Assembly (NCBI GenBank): GCA_028724185.1
Contig: JAQYDN010000001.1
Coordinates: 124,001 to 188,000, forward strand
Origin: Bacillota bacterium
Lineage (GTDB): Bacteria; Bacillota; Clostridia; Tissierellales; Peptoniphilaceae
Length of the DNA: 64,000 nucleotides
Reading direction: 5' to 3'
Shown: positions 47,880-55,897 of the stretch, one piece after another
Layout: the number at the start of each line of letters is the position of its first letter
How positions within the stretch are numbered: position 1 is the stretch's first letter
Notes under the pieces: model-generated
The model's database searches: none
Seen by the model: only the letters and a program-made list of their open reading frames with translations
What the model was told of the DNA's origin: nothing
Program-made: the position numbers and the translations under genes

Positions 47880-49092
47880 CACCCGACTCGTCGTCTTCGG
47901 AGGCATCCCTCGAGGCCTCTTGGATCAATTCGGCTAAGTTATCCTCTTCGAATACCTCCTCTTCTTCCTCCTCTTCGTCGTCTCCCCACAAGTTCATATA
48001 AATCGTGTCGACGACCGCGGCACGCGTCACGAGACCGATGAGGCGGTGTTCATCGTCGACGACCGGTAAATTCTTGATATCGGCATTGTAGATATCGCTG
48101 ATGGCGTTTCGGATGATCGTATCTTTCCGTATGGCGTAGACGTCGTCGTAGACCTCTTCGAGCGACTTGATCTGTCTGCCGTATTGTTGAAAGTCGAACA
48201 TGCCGACCTTCCCCAGCAGGTGACCTTCCTTGTCGACGACGAAAATCGTATCGACCCGTTTCTTCCGCATCATCGCGAGCGCGTCGTAGGTCGAGCGATC
48301 GCTCGTCATCGACACCGGATTTTTCAACATGATCTTGTCGACCGTCTCATACGATGCCTTGGCCTCGTTGAGCTTGTCCTCGCCGAGCAAGCCCTCGACG
48401 TATTCGTTCGCGGGATTTTTTAAGATATTTTCGGGCGTGTCGAATTGAACGACCTTGCCCTTGCCCATGATGACGATGCGGTCGGCGAGATTGAGCGCCT
48501 CGTCCATGTCGTGGGATACGAAGACGATCGTCTTTCCCATCTCCCGCTGCAGTCTCTTGACGAGTTTTTGAAGCGCATCTCGCGTAATCGGGTCCAGCGC
48601 CCCGAAGGGTTCATCCATCAAAATAATGTCCTGGTCGGCGGCGAGGGCGCGGATGACGCCGATCCTCTGTTGCTGACCGCCCGACAATTCCGACGGATAC
48701 TTGTCCAGATACGACACCGGCAGGTCCACCTTCTTGATCAGGTTCTCCGCGATGGGTCGAAGTTTATCCTCGTCCCACTTCAACAGTTTCGGAACGAGGA
48801 CGATGTTTTCGTAGACCGTCATATGCGGCAGGAGACCGATCTGTTGAATGACGTAGCCAACCTGTCTTCTCAAATCGACCGGGTCCATATCTTGAATGTT
48901 GACGCCGTCGATTAAAATTTCGCCCGTCGTGATCTCGTTCATCCGGTTGATCATTCTCATGCACGTCGTCTTGCCCGAACCACTGGAGCCGATGAAACAT
49001 ATAAATTCTCCGTCGTTAAACTTTAAATTGATATTCTTAGCCGCCACCTGGTTTCCCGGGTAGACTTTACTGACATTTTTAAATTCTATCAA
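47866..49092 (-). CDS. Osmoprotectant ABC transporter ATP-binding protein with CBS domains (OpuCA-like)
   Basis: IGSSGSGKTTCMRMINRM, LSGGQQQRIGVIRAL, DEPFGALDPITR, two C-terminal CBS repeats; TTG start after AAGGGGAG. Confidence 0.92.
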   Translation of the reverse strand: MIEFKNVSKVYPGNQVAAKNINLKFNDGEFICFIGSSGSGKTTCMRMINRMNEITTGEILIDGVNIQDMDPVDLRRQVGYVIQQIGLLPHMTVYENIVLVPKLLKWDEDKLRPIAENLIKKVDLPVSYLDKYPSELSGGQQQRIGVIRALAADQDIILMDEPFGALDPITRDALQKLVKRLQREMGKTIVFVSHDMDEALNLADRIVIMGKGKVVQFDTPENILKNPANEYVEGLLGEDKLNEAKASYETVDKIMLKNPVSMTSDRSTYDALAMMRKKRVDTIFVVDKEGHLLGKVGMFDFQQYGRQIKSLEEVYDDVYAIRKDTIIRNAISDIYNADIKNLPVVDDEHRLIGLVTRAAVVDTIYMNLWGDDEEEEEEEVFEEDNLAELIQEASRDASEDDESGDVSD

Positions 49093-49166
49093 TGTATTCT
49101 CCCCTTTCCGCATGGCCTCGTCGTGCAAAAAACACGCCGTTCTCCGCCCGCAAGGCGCGCGATCGA

Positions 49167-49204
49167 ACCGAAACCGTTCGACATGCCGATCGAACGGTTT
49201 CGGT
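49167..49204. repeat. Perfect 15-bp inverted repeat upstream of OpuCA-like operon
   Basis: ACCGAAACCGTTCGA-CATGCCGA-TCGAACGGTTTCGGT; no T-tract. Confidence 0.9.
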
Positions 49205-49640
49205 CATAAGGTTCTATCGTCAAATGGATGGCTTCTTATCCTTTATGTCGATCGCGCCCGCGCTTCTCGACTTCTCTCTCTATATTCTTTCTCCGACTTC
49301 TTCAATCCGCTCACCTGCATTTCGTTACCGTCGTATCGAATTTTCTGTATGTATATTACTTATCCATTTCGATATCTGACAAATTCTTTCAAAAATTTTT
49401 GCATTGATCTATAAGATATCGCTTTATATATACAATCTATCACAATTTTTATACCCGTCTTTTCCATTTTTTCACCATATTTTCTCGGCAATTTTATTAT
49501 CTTCTTTTTTTATAGGGCAACATATTATTTTTTGCATCTCCCGCCATGCGCCTCCTCTCGCCGGCTTCTTCCATCGAACGGACGCATCGTCGAGGCGAGG
49601 TCGCGCGTTCCTTCCGATGCCCTTGTAGATCTCTCGACAT

Positions 49641-49664
49641 AAAAACGAGGCCACCCACCTCGTT
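49641..49664 (-). terminator. Terminator of nitroreductase gene
   Basis: Minus strand ACGAGGTGGGTGGCCTCGTTTTT. Confidence 0.7.
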
Positions 49665-49693
49665 CGGTGCGAAAGCCTCTTCTCTCTTCTTCG

Positions 49694-50221
49694 TTATTCA
49701 ACCCAAAAGACGCGCCCGTCTTTGCGTTCGGCCGCCTCGGGCGTCTCTCCGTCGACGTAGCCGAGCAGACAGTGTCCGATTCCTTCCCACTCGCCTTCGA
49801 CGCCTAGGTCTTTGAGAAGCTTCTCGTATTCCGGCATTTCGAACTCTTCCTTGGCTCGGTGGATCCAAATACTTCCGAGATCGAGCGATTGCGCCGCGAG
49901 CATCATGTTGCCTATGACGAGACTCCCGTCATTTACGCCCGTCACCAAATCCTTTTTCGCGAGGACGATCAAGACGACCGGCGCGCCGTAGAACGGATCG
50001 AACCCTTCCTTCCAGCCGCCGATTTCGCGGTTCGACTCGGACAGCTCGTCGCGCAGTTTTTTATCGGTGACGGCGACGACGATCGTCTTCTGTGTCCCCA
50101 TGCCCGACGCCGCGTAGAGGCCTGCCTCGATGACCTGTCGGATGTCGTCTTTCTCGGGCATGTCCGGCTTAAATTTGCGGATGCTTCTGCGTTCCTTTAT
50201 TGCGCGAATGACTTCATTCAT
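49694..50221 (-). CDS. Nitroreductase family protein
   Basis: MNEVIRAIKERRSIRKFKPD, GLYAASGMGTQ, GSLVIGNMMLAAQSLDLGSIWI. Confidence 0.92.
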   Translation of the reverse strand: MNEVIRAIKERRSIRKFKPDMPEKDDIRQVIEAGLYAASGMGTQKTIVVAVTDKKLRDELSESNREIGGWKEGFDPFYGAPVVLIVLAKKDLVTGVNDGSLVIGNMMLAAQSLDLGSIWIHRAKEEFEMPEYEKLLKDLGVEGEWEGIGHCLLGYVDGETPEAAERKDGRVFWVE

Positions 50222-50437
50222 ATAAAATGCCTCCTCATGCTTCACTTTTATCGTCAAAACGGCGGCTATTTCACCCACCGTTTAAATGGGCGAATCGATC
50301 GCCGCCTGTTCACTTCAATCGACGGCGCCCTCGCGCCGTCCCTTGACAATATTAAAGATATACCCCTTCTTCCCTTCTCTATTCAGGGGCGACATCCTTC
50401 CAAGACGGAGGCGACGCGCGTGCCGTTTTATTGCACG

Positions 50438-50472
50438 AAAAAACCCCGCATCCGCGATGGATACAGGGTTTT
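50438..50472 (-). terminator. Terminator of rplM-rpsI operon
   Basis: Minus strand AAAACCCTGTATCCATCGCGGATGCGGGGTTTTTT. Confidence 0.8.
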
Positions 50473-50484
50473 GTTTTGCAAATC

Positions 50485-50874
50485 TTAACGCTTGGAGAAT
50501 TGGGGAGACTTTCTGGCCTTTTTCAAGCCGTATTTCTTTCTTTCCTTCATTCTCGAGTCGCGGGTTAAGAAACCTGCTTTTTTAAGAATCGGACGGAAGT
50601 CCGGGTTCGCTTCTTGTAACGCTCTCGCGAGACCTTGGCGAATCGCGCCCGCTTGTCCGGTGTAGCCGCCGCCCTTTACTCTTACGAGGACGTCGTAGTC
50701 GCCTTCGGTTTCAGTAATGGTCAACGGTTCTTTTGCGAGCGTACGCAATGTTTCATAACCGAAAAAGTCGTCGAGTTCTCTTTCGTTTACGAGAAACTTT
50801 CCGCTTCCCGGTAATAATCTGACTTGAGCGACGGATGTCTTTCTTCTGCCTGTTGCTCTATATTGTTCTGCCAT
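50485..50874 (-). CDS. rpsI: 30S ribosomal protein S9
   Basis: [16 protein letters not shown]...[19 protein letters not shown]...[18 protein letters not shown]. Confidence 0.99.
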   Translation of the reverse strand: MAEQYRATGRRKTSVAQVRLLPGSGKFLVNERELDDFFGYETLRTLAKEPLTITETEGDYDVLVRVKGGGYTGQAGAIRQGLARALQEANPDFRPILKKAGFLTRDSRMKERKKYGLKKARKSPQFSKR

Positions 50875-50890
50875 CTAATTCACCCTTCCC

Positions 50891-51319
50891 TTACACTTCA
50901 TAGATTTCCGGTTTTTGAGCTTCGTGCGGATGCGTATCGCCTGCATACACCTTCAGCTTGTTAAACATGGAACGGCCCAAACGACTCTTGGGAAGCATGC
51001 CCTTGACGGCGTGTTCGATGACGCGCTCGGGATGCTTTTCGCGAATTTCTTTGTAGACCACTTCGCGACGTCCACCCGGGTAACCTGTGTGGTAAGCGTG
51101 AATCTTGTTGTCCCACTTCGTGCCGGTCAATTTTACCTTTTCAGCGTTGATGACGATGACGTAATCGCCGGTGTCGACGTGGGGGGTATAGATCGGCTTG
51201 TTCTTACCGCGCAAAATATTGGCAACTTCGGTCGCCAGACGACCGAGGACCTTGCCTTCGGCGTCGATGACGTACCATTTTCTATCTACTTCATTGGCTT
51301 TCGCCATGGTTGTCTTCAT
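50891..51319 (-). CDS. rplM: 50S ribosomal protein L13
   Basis: [29 protein letters not shown]...[12 protein letters not shown]...[12 protein letters not shown]. Confidence 0.99.
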   Translation of the reverse strand: MKTTMAKANEVDRKWYVIDAEGKVLGRLATEVANILRGKNKPIYTPHVDTGDYVIVINAEKVKLTGTKWDNKIHAYHTGYPGGRREVVYKEIREKHPERVIEHAVKGMLPKSRLGRSMFNKLKVYAGDTHPHEAQKPEIYEV

Positions 51320-51350
51320 AGATAACCTCCTGCTATATCAAAGAGACGAA

Positions 51351-51379
51351 TGTTCAAAAGTTTCCGGGGCTTTAAAACA
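51351..51379 (-). promoter_or_regulatory. Leader hairpin in rplM 5'UTR, candidate r-protein autoregulatory element
   Basis: Minus strand TGTTTTAAAG-CCCCGGAAA-CTTTTGAACA: 10-bp stem with one wobble and one mismatch. Confidence 0.45.
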
Positions 51380-51388
51380 CTAGCAATT

Positions 51389-51417
51389 AGTATAATGGGA
51401 AATCGCCTGTTTGTCAA
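51389..51417 (-). promoter_or_regulatory. rplM-rpsI promoter TTGACA-N17-TATACT
   Basis: Consensus hexamers on minus strand. Confidence 0.9.
51391..51396 (+). promoter_or_regulatory. Plus-strand -10 TATAAT overlapping the rplM -10
   Basis: TATAAT reads on the plus strand toward the nuclease-like gene; -35 is weak. Confidence 0.45.
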
Positions 51418-51502
51418 GGAAAAACGGCTTCTTTCCATCATTTCTTATTATTTTCACCCGACTTCGGATATATATGATTTTAAGAATGAAAAGAGGTGTA
51501 TC

Positions 51503-52438
51503 TTGACTAATCATAACGGCTATTTACCGCATTTCAAGCATTTCCGATATACATGTGACCGACATGTCAAAAAACCCTACGAGATTCTCCACAACCCGCG
51601 ACCGCTGCCTCTGAGCGAGGATTTAACCAAGGCGCTCGAATACCTCCTGTGGTATGTGCCCAACATCAACTCGTTTCAATCCCGATCGAACGTCCTGATC
51701 ACGGAACTGCTCTATGAAGACTTCAGCTTCCGTATGATCTCGGAGACCTTGACGCTCCACGACGAGGATATTTTATTTTTGGACTACATCGACGACGACA
51801 TCGTCGATTACTATATGGAGTCGATCTGCACGAACTGTCAAAAGGTCATCCTCACCTTGGGCGAAGAAGAGACCAAGGTCTCTTCGCTCGTGCGCCACAT
51901 GCGAAACGCCATCGCACACGGATATTTCACCGTCGTCGACGACCGCATCATCGCCTTCGACGTCAAACACTACCCGAAAAAGGAAAAGTCCTACGGCTGC
52001 ACCGCGGTCATTAAGCTGGATCCCATCAACCTCGTCAGGGCCCTACGCTTGCTCGGAGAGGAATTGACGCACGAAAAACTCGCACAGGTCGCCTTCACGC
52101 GCTGCGGCTACGAGATCCTAAAGACCGACGAGGAGAGCCAGGACCTTCCCTTCGACTTTCTCATGCAAAAAAAGGGTCGCGTCTACGCCGTCGAGATTAA
52201 AAAAATCGACTTCGAAGGCGTCGCCGAACCGCAACACCTCGACGACATCCTCGCGAATTTTCCCGCGGATGTCGACGAAACGAAGGTGCTGTTGATGGAC
52301 TCCGCCGTCTTGGACCGTCGCGCCAAAGCCGCCCTCAGAGAACACCACATTTTCTTACTCGACCGCGATAATTTAAGGTCTCTGATGTCCGGCGATGACA
52401 TCTTGGAGCGGATTCGAAAACACATGAACGCCGAGTAA
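51503..52438 (+). CDS. Putative two-domain nuclease: HEPN-like domain plus C-terminal PD-(D/E)XK (Mrr/restriction-endonuclease-like) domain
   Basis: TTG start after AAAGAGGTG; HEPN motif RHMRNAIAHGYF (Rx4H) at 51902-51922; C-terminal GYEILKTDEESQDLPFDFLMQKKGRVYAVEIKK (D...ExK) followed by KVLLMDSAVLDRRAKAALREHHIFLLDRDNLRSLM. Confidence 0.6.
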   Translation: MTNHNGYLPHFKHFRYTCDRHVKKPYEILHNPRPLPLSEDLTKALEYLLWYVPNINSFQSRSNVLITELLYEDFSFRMISETLTLHDEDILFLDYIDDDIVDYYMESICTNCQKVILTLGEEETKVSSLVRHMRNAIAHGYFTVVDDRIIAFDVKHYPKKEKSYGCTAVIKLDPINLVRALRLLGEELTHEKLAQVAFTRCGYEILKTDEESQDLPFDFLMQKKGRVYAVEIKKIDFEGVAEPQHLDDILANFPADVDETKVLLMDSAVLDRRAKAALREHHIFLLDRDNLRSLMSGDDILERIRKHMNAE

Positions 52439-52523
52439 GCCGCAGGCGACGCTCGGCACCCGCCGCACCTTTACACCTTCGGCGAAATCGTCTCGCCTCG
52501 CGATATGGATCGCCGTCGATAAC

Positions 52524-52554
52524 AAAAAAGCACCGCCCGAGGCGGTGCTTTTTT
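52524..52554. terminator. Bidirectional terminator between convergent genes
   Basis: AAAAAAGCACCGCCCGAGGCGGTGCTTTTTT. Confidence 0.9.
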
Positions 52555-52565
52555 CGATGCGACGC

Positions 52566-54131
52566 TTAGTCAAATTTCTTCAGGGAATCGTCGATGAGCT
52601 CGTTTTCGAGCGGCGTCTTGTACTCGGATTCCTTCATATAATTGTTGACGGCTTTACGAACGCGGGTCGTCGAAGCGATGGTCCCCATGCCGGCGATACA
52701 GCCGCCTTCGCACGCCATCCCTTCCAGGAGGTATCCGTCTCTCTTGCCGGCCTTTGCCATTTGAAGCATGCGGATGCATTCCTTGAGCGAGTTCGCACCT
52801 TCGACTTGGATGTCGCGTTCGGGGTCGACGCGCTCTGCGACTTCCTTGACCGCAGCCGCGACACCGCCTGCGATGGCGTATCCTCTCGCCGAGGAGGACG
52901 ATTCGATTTCTTCCTCGCTCGTTTCGATTTCGGAGGGTTCGATATCCATCGCGACAAACATGCCCATGAGTTCTTCGAAGGTGATGACGAAGTCGACGTA
53001 TTCTTTGACATCGCCCGTCACGGCTTCGACTTTCTTCGAGGTACACGGACCGACGAAGCAGACGAGGGCGTCTTTATCTTTTCTCTTGATATGTTCGGCG
53101 GTATAGCGCATCGGGCTTCCCGAGTCGGAGACGTACTCGGCGAATTCCGGGAACTTATACTTGATCAGGAGTGTCCACGAGTGGCAGCAACTCGTCCCCA
53201 TAAACGGGATTTCCTCGGGAACGCGGTCTAAGTATTCCTTGGCCTCGTGCAGCGTCGTATAGTCGGCGCCGAGTCCTACTTCCACCATATCTTCAAAGCC
53301 GAGCTGCTTGACCGCCCCGCGCACTTGCTCGGGCGTGGTGTTGGCGCCGAACTGGCCGATGTAGCTGGGCGCGAAGATCGCATAGATGCGCTTGTCTTTT
53401 TGTTTGAGCGCCTTGGCGAGTTGATAGATCATCGTCTTGTCGCCGATCGCACCCCACGGGCATTGGACGACACAGCGTCCGCAACCGACGCACTTGTCGT
53501 GGTTAATGATCGCACGTCCCATCTCGTCGCTTTCGATCGCGTCGACGCCGCAAACGGATGCGCAAGGGCGATCGTATTCGACGATTGCGTGATACGGACA
53601 GGTTCGCTTACAGCGTCCGCACTTGATGCATTTTTCCTGGTCGATCTCGGCGCCGTTTTTACCGATGGATACGGCGTTGACGGGACATACATTCGTACAC
53701 GGGTGTGCCAAGCACTTGCGGCAGTTGTTCGTTACCGTAAGGCCGCGCGTCGGGCAGGCCTCACAGGCAAATTTAATGACGTCGACGAGCGGCGGTTCAA
53801 AGATGCTCGTGGATACGTCGACCTCGTTGAAGCCCTCGGTGACCGGTTTGTATTCGCCGTAATCTCTCAAGTCCATGCCCATGGCGAGGCGAATCATCTC
53901 TTCGGCAATCGCGCGCTTGCGGAAGACATCGGTTTGATCTTCGGGCGTGACACCCGGATAAAGTCTGTAACCGACCGTCTCGAGCTCTTCTAAAGGTGTA
54001 TCCGTAAATGCAATCTTAGCTACTTCAGCAAAAACGAGTCGGCGCAGACTCATAACACTTGCGTAACTTTCCTTCACTATTTCCTCCCCTATTAATCCAT
54101 CTTTCCTGTACGACGCATAATTTCTTCGCAA
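52566..54131 (-). CDS. [FeFe]-hydrogenase-like iron-sulfur protein (divergent H-cluster motifs)
   Basis: 2[4Fe-4S] motifs (CIKCGRCKRTCP, CVGCGRCVVQCP); H-cluster-like TSCCHSW, GPCTSKKVE, EGMACEGGCIAGMG. Confidence 0.85.
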   Translation of the reverse strand: MRRNYASYRKDGLIGEEIVKESYASVMSLRRLVFAEVAKIAFTDTPLEELETVGYRLYPGVTPEDQTDVFRKRAIAEEMIRLAMGMDLRDYGEYKPVTEGFNEVDVSTSIFEPPLVDVIKFACEACPTRGLTVTNNCRKCLAHPCTNVCPVNAVSIGKNGAEIDQEKCIKCGRCKRTCPYHAIVEYDRPCASVCGVDAIESDEMGRAIINHDKCVGCGRCVVQCPWGAIGDKTMIYQLAKALKQKDKRIYAIFAPSYIGQFGANTTPEQVRGAVKQLGFEDMVEVGLGADYTTLHEAKEYLDRVPEEIPFMGTSCCHSWTLLIKYKFPEFAEYVSDSGSPMRYTAEHIKRKDKDALVCFVGPCTSKKVEAVTGDVKEYVDFVITFEELMGMFVAMDIEPSEIETSEEEIESSSSARGYAIAGGVAAAVKEVAERVDPERDIQVEGANSLKECIRMLQMAKAGKRDGYLLEGMACEGGCIAGMGTIASTTRVRKAVNNYMKESEYKTPLENELIDDSLKKFD

Positions 54132-54349
54132 ACCTCTTGCGGTTTGGCGGAAGTGATTAATTCACCGTCGATGCTTACTACGGGCGTATGTTCGATGCCT
54201 TGCTCTTTACAGACGCCTAAACAGTTTTTGTGAACGATGTCCAAGCCACCGTCTTTGAAATAGCGGTTTTGTAATCTTTCCAATTCGTCGAGCATGTTGC
54301 TCGAGCCCATCATGGTGCAACGCGCACCCACACAAACTTTTACTTCCAT
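54092..54349 (-). CDS. Thioredoxin-like [2Fe-2S] ferredoxin (NuoE-like)
   Basis: VCVGARCTMMGS...NCLGVCKEQG...TPVVSIDGEL; overlaps hydrogenase start. Confidence 0.85.
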   Translation of the reverse strand: MEVKVCVGARCTMMGSSNMLDELERLQNRYFKDGGLDIVHKNCLGVCKEQGIEHTPVVSIDGELITSAKPQEVCEEIMRRTGKMD

Positions 54350-54373
54350 ACATTCTCCAATCTAACTTGAATC

Positions 54374-54871
54374 CTATTGAGGGTTCTTATTAACAATGGA
54401 TCGGAACCCCGGGTTTTTTTCGAGCGCGTCGTAAAGCGGCACGCTGATCAAGGTACAGATGATGACCTCGCTCGCTGCCACCGACAGGCTCATCGTCAAA
54501 AATCCGGGAAGACCGCCGCCGAAAGCTAGAACTAACTCAAAACCTATAATCCAAGAAAATAGGGCCGGCATCAAACTTGCCACCCACTTTTTATGGACCT
54601 TACTCATAAAATACAAACTGATCGCCGTGTGAAACGTCCCGAAGAACAGGTCGTAGACTCCGAGGGGAGACGTTAAGTTCGACAAAAAGACACCTATCAC
54701 GATGCCCGGTGCGAATCCGGGGTTGAAAAATGCCAATAAGTTGAGAACTTCCGATACCCGAAACTGAATGGGACCGTAGGAAATCGGCGAAAAGACGACC
54801 GTTAATGCATAATAAATCGCAGCGAGGACCGCCGTCGTCGCGATCCAGCGCGTCGTCACTTTACGCTTCAT
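54374..54871 (-). CDS. QueT family transporter
   Basis: ALTVVFSPISYGPIQFRVSEVLNLLAFFNPGFAPGIVIGVFLSNL. Confidence 0.88.
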   Translation of the reverse strand: MKRKVTTRWIATTAVLAAIYYALTVVFSPISYGPIQFRVSEVLNLLAFFNPGFAPGIVIGVFLSNLTSPLGVYDLFFGTFHTAISLYFMSKVHKKWVASLMPALFSWIIGFELVLAFGGGLPGFLTMSLSVAASEVIICTLISVPLYDALEKNPGFRSIVNKNPQ

Positions 54872-55376
54872 GGTGTTGCTCCTCTTCTTTTATGCGAAAA
54901 CCGTGTGCTAGACGCGACGCGGCCGCGGCGGCTATGGCGGCGACCAGGTCGTCTGTAAATGTCGTAACTTCTTTCCCCTTCATTTTGTCCAATTTATCGA
55001 TAATCCCGATCTTCTGTTTGTCTAAAAATCCAAAGTTCGTCAGACCGATGGAACCGTAAATGTTGACGACGGCAAGGCTCAATACTTCGTCAATGCCGTA
55101 AAGACCTTCGTCGTCTTCGATGATCGACTGAATCGGCTCGTCGAACAATTTTTGGTCGACGGCCTTGTCGATGGCGAGTGCAGTCAAGACGGCGTGAATC
55201 GTTTCTCTCTTCCTTAAAACAGCTAAGACATTTTCTTCACATAGTTCTATTGTAATGGGGGCGTAGTCTTTTTGCAACTCATAAACAACTTCCGCGATGT
55301 CCTGAATTTCAACGCCCTTTTTTCTCAGCGCCTCGATGCTCAGCTCGAATAATTCATCCATATCATATTTGTACAT
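54861..55376 (-). CDS. Phosphatidylglycerophosphatase A / YutG family protein
   Basis: DDEGLYGIDEVLSLAVVNIYGSIGLTNFGFLDKQKIGIIDKLD...TFTDDLVAAIAAAAASRLAHGF. Confidence 0.82.
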   Translation of the reverse strand: MYKYDMDELFELSIEALRKKGVEIQDIAEVVYELQKDYAPITIELCEENVLAVLRKRETIHAVLTALAIDKAVDQKLFDEPIQSIIEDDEGLYGIDEVLSLAVVNIYGSIGLTNFGFLDKQKIGIIDKLDKMKGKEVTTFTDDLVAAIAAAAASRLAHGFRIKEEEQHHEA

Positions 55377-55378
55377 AA

Positions 55379-55897
55379 CTACCTTCTTTCTTCTCGTCTC
55401 TCGCGGCGGCGCTCGCGATACGCCTTCATCTTGCGGTAGCGCCGCAGCCCTATCCACGCGATAACCGCCGTAATCGTCTGGGGAATCATCGCAAAGATCA
55501 TCTGCACACTCGGGTCATACTTCAGCTTTAAAAGCCCCATCGCGGCCACTTGCGGCAACATAAAGACGTCCAGGGGAAAACGCCACAGCGACCGAAAGGG
55601 ACCGCGCATAAACGCGTCGGCGCCCCCGCCGAAATAGGCGACGGCGAGGAGAAGTCCCCAAAACGCGGCGGGGACGATCCAAAAGACCAGGGTGTCGATA
55701 AAGCCCTTCATCGTCATCAGCTTTCCCGCGATGACGTAGACGATGACGGCTCCTACGATCGGCAGGATTCGAAACAACATGTAGCGATAGATAAATGCCT
55801 CCGCGCGGGGCATCCAATGCAGAAAAATAAAAAATACCGAAAACAAGAGGATCAAGAGGAGCTGCGCGAGCGTCAGGATAATGAGATTATTCCGCAT
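55379..55897 (-). CDS. Hypothetical membrane protein
   Basis: 172 aa, five hydrophobic segments, very basic C-terminus RYRKMKAYRERRRERREERR. Confidence 0.6.
   Translation of the reverse strand: MRNNLIILTLAQLLLILLFSVFFIFLHWMPRAEAFIYRYMLFRILPIVGAVIVYVIAGKLMTMKGFIDTLVFWIVPAAFWGLLLAVAYFGGGADAFMRGPFRSLWRFPLDVFMLPQVAAMGLLKLKYDPSVQMIFAMIPQTITAVIAWIGLRRYRKMKAYRERRRERREERR

Noticed and set aside
51350-51502. N-terminal 51-residue extension of the nuclease-like ORF
   Set aside because: Would start inside the rplM leader and promoter; TTG at 51503 has a good SD (AAAGAGGTG) and conserved-looking sequence begins there
53247-53993. 248-aa plus-strand ORF
   Set aside because: Antisense shadow of the hydrogenase-like gene
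54374-54871. preQ1 riboswitch upstream of the QueT-like gene
   Set aside because: The upstream sequence is the coding end of the pgpA-like gene and no preQ1 aptamer features were seen
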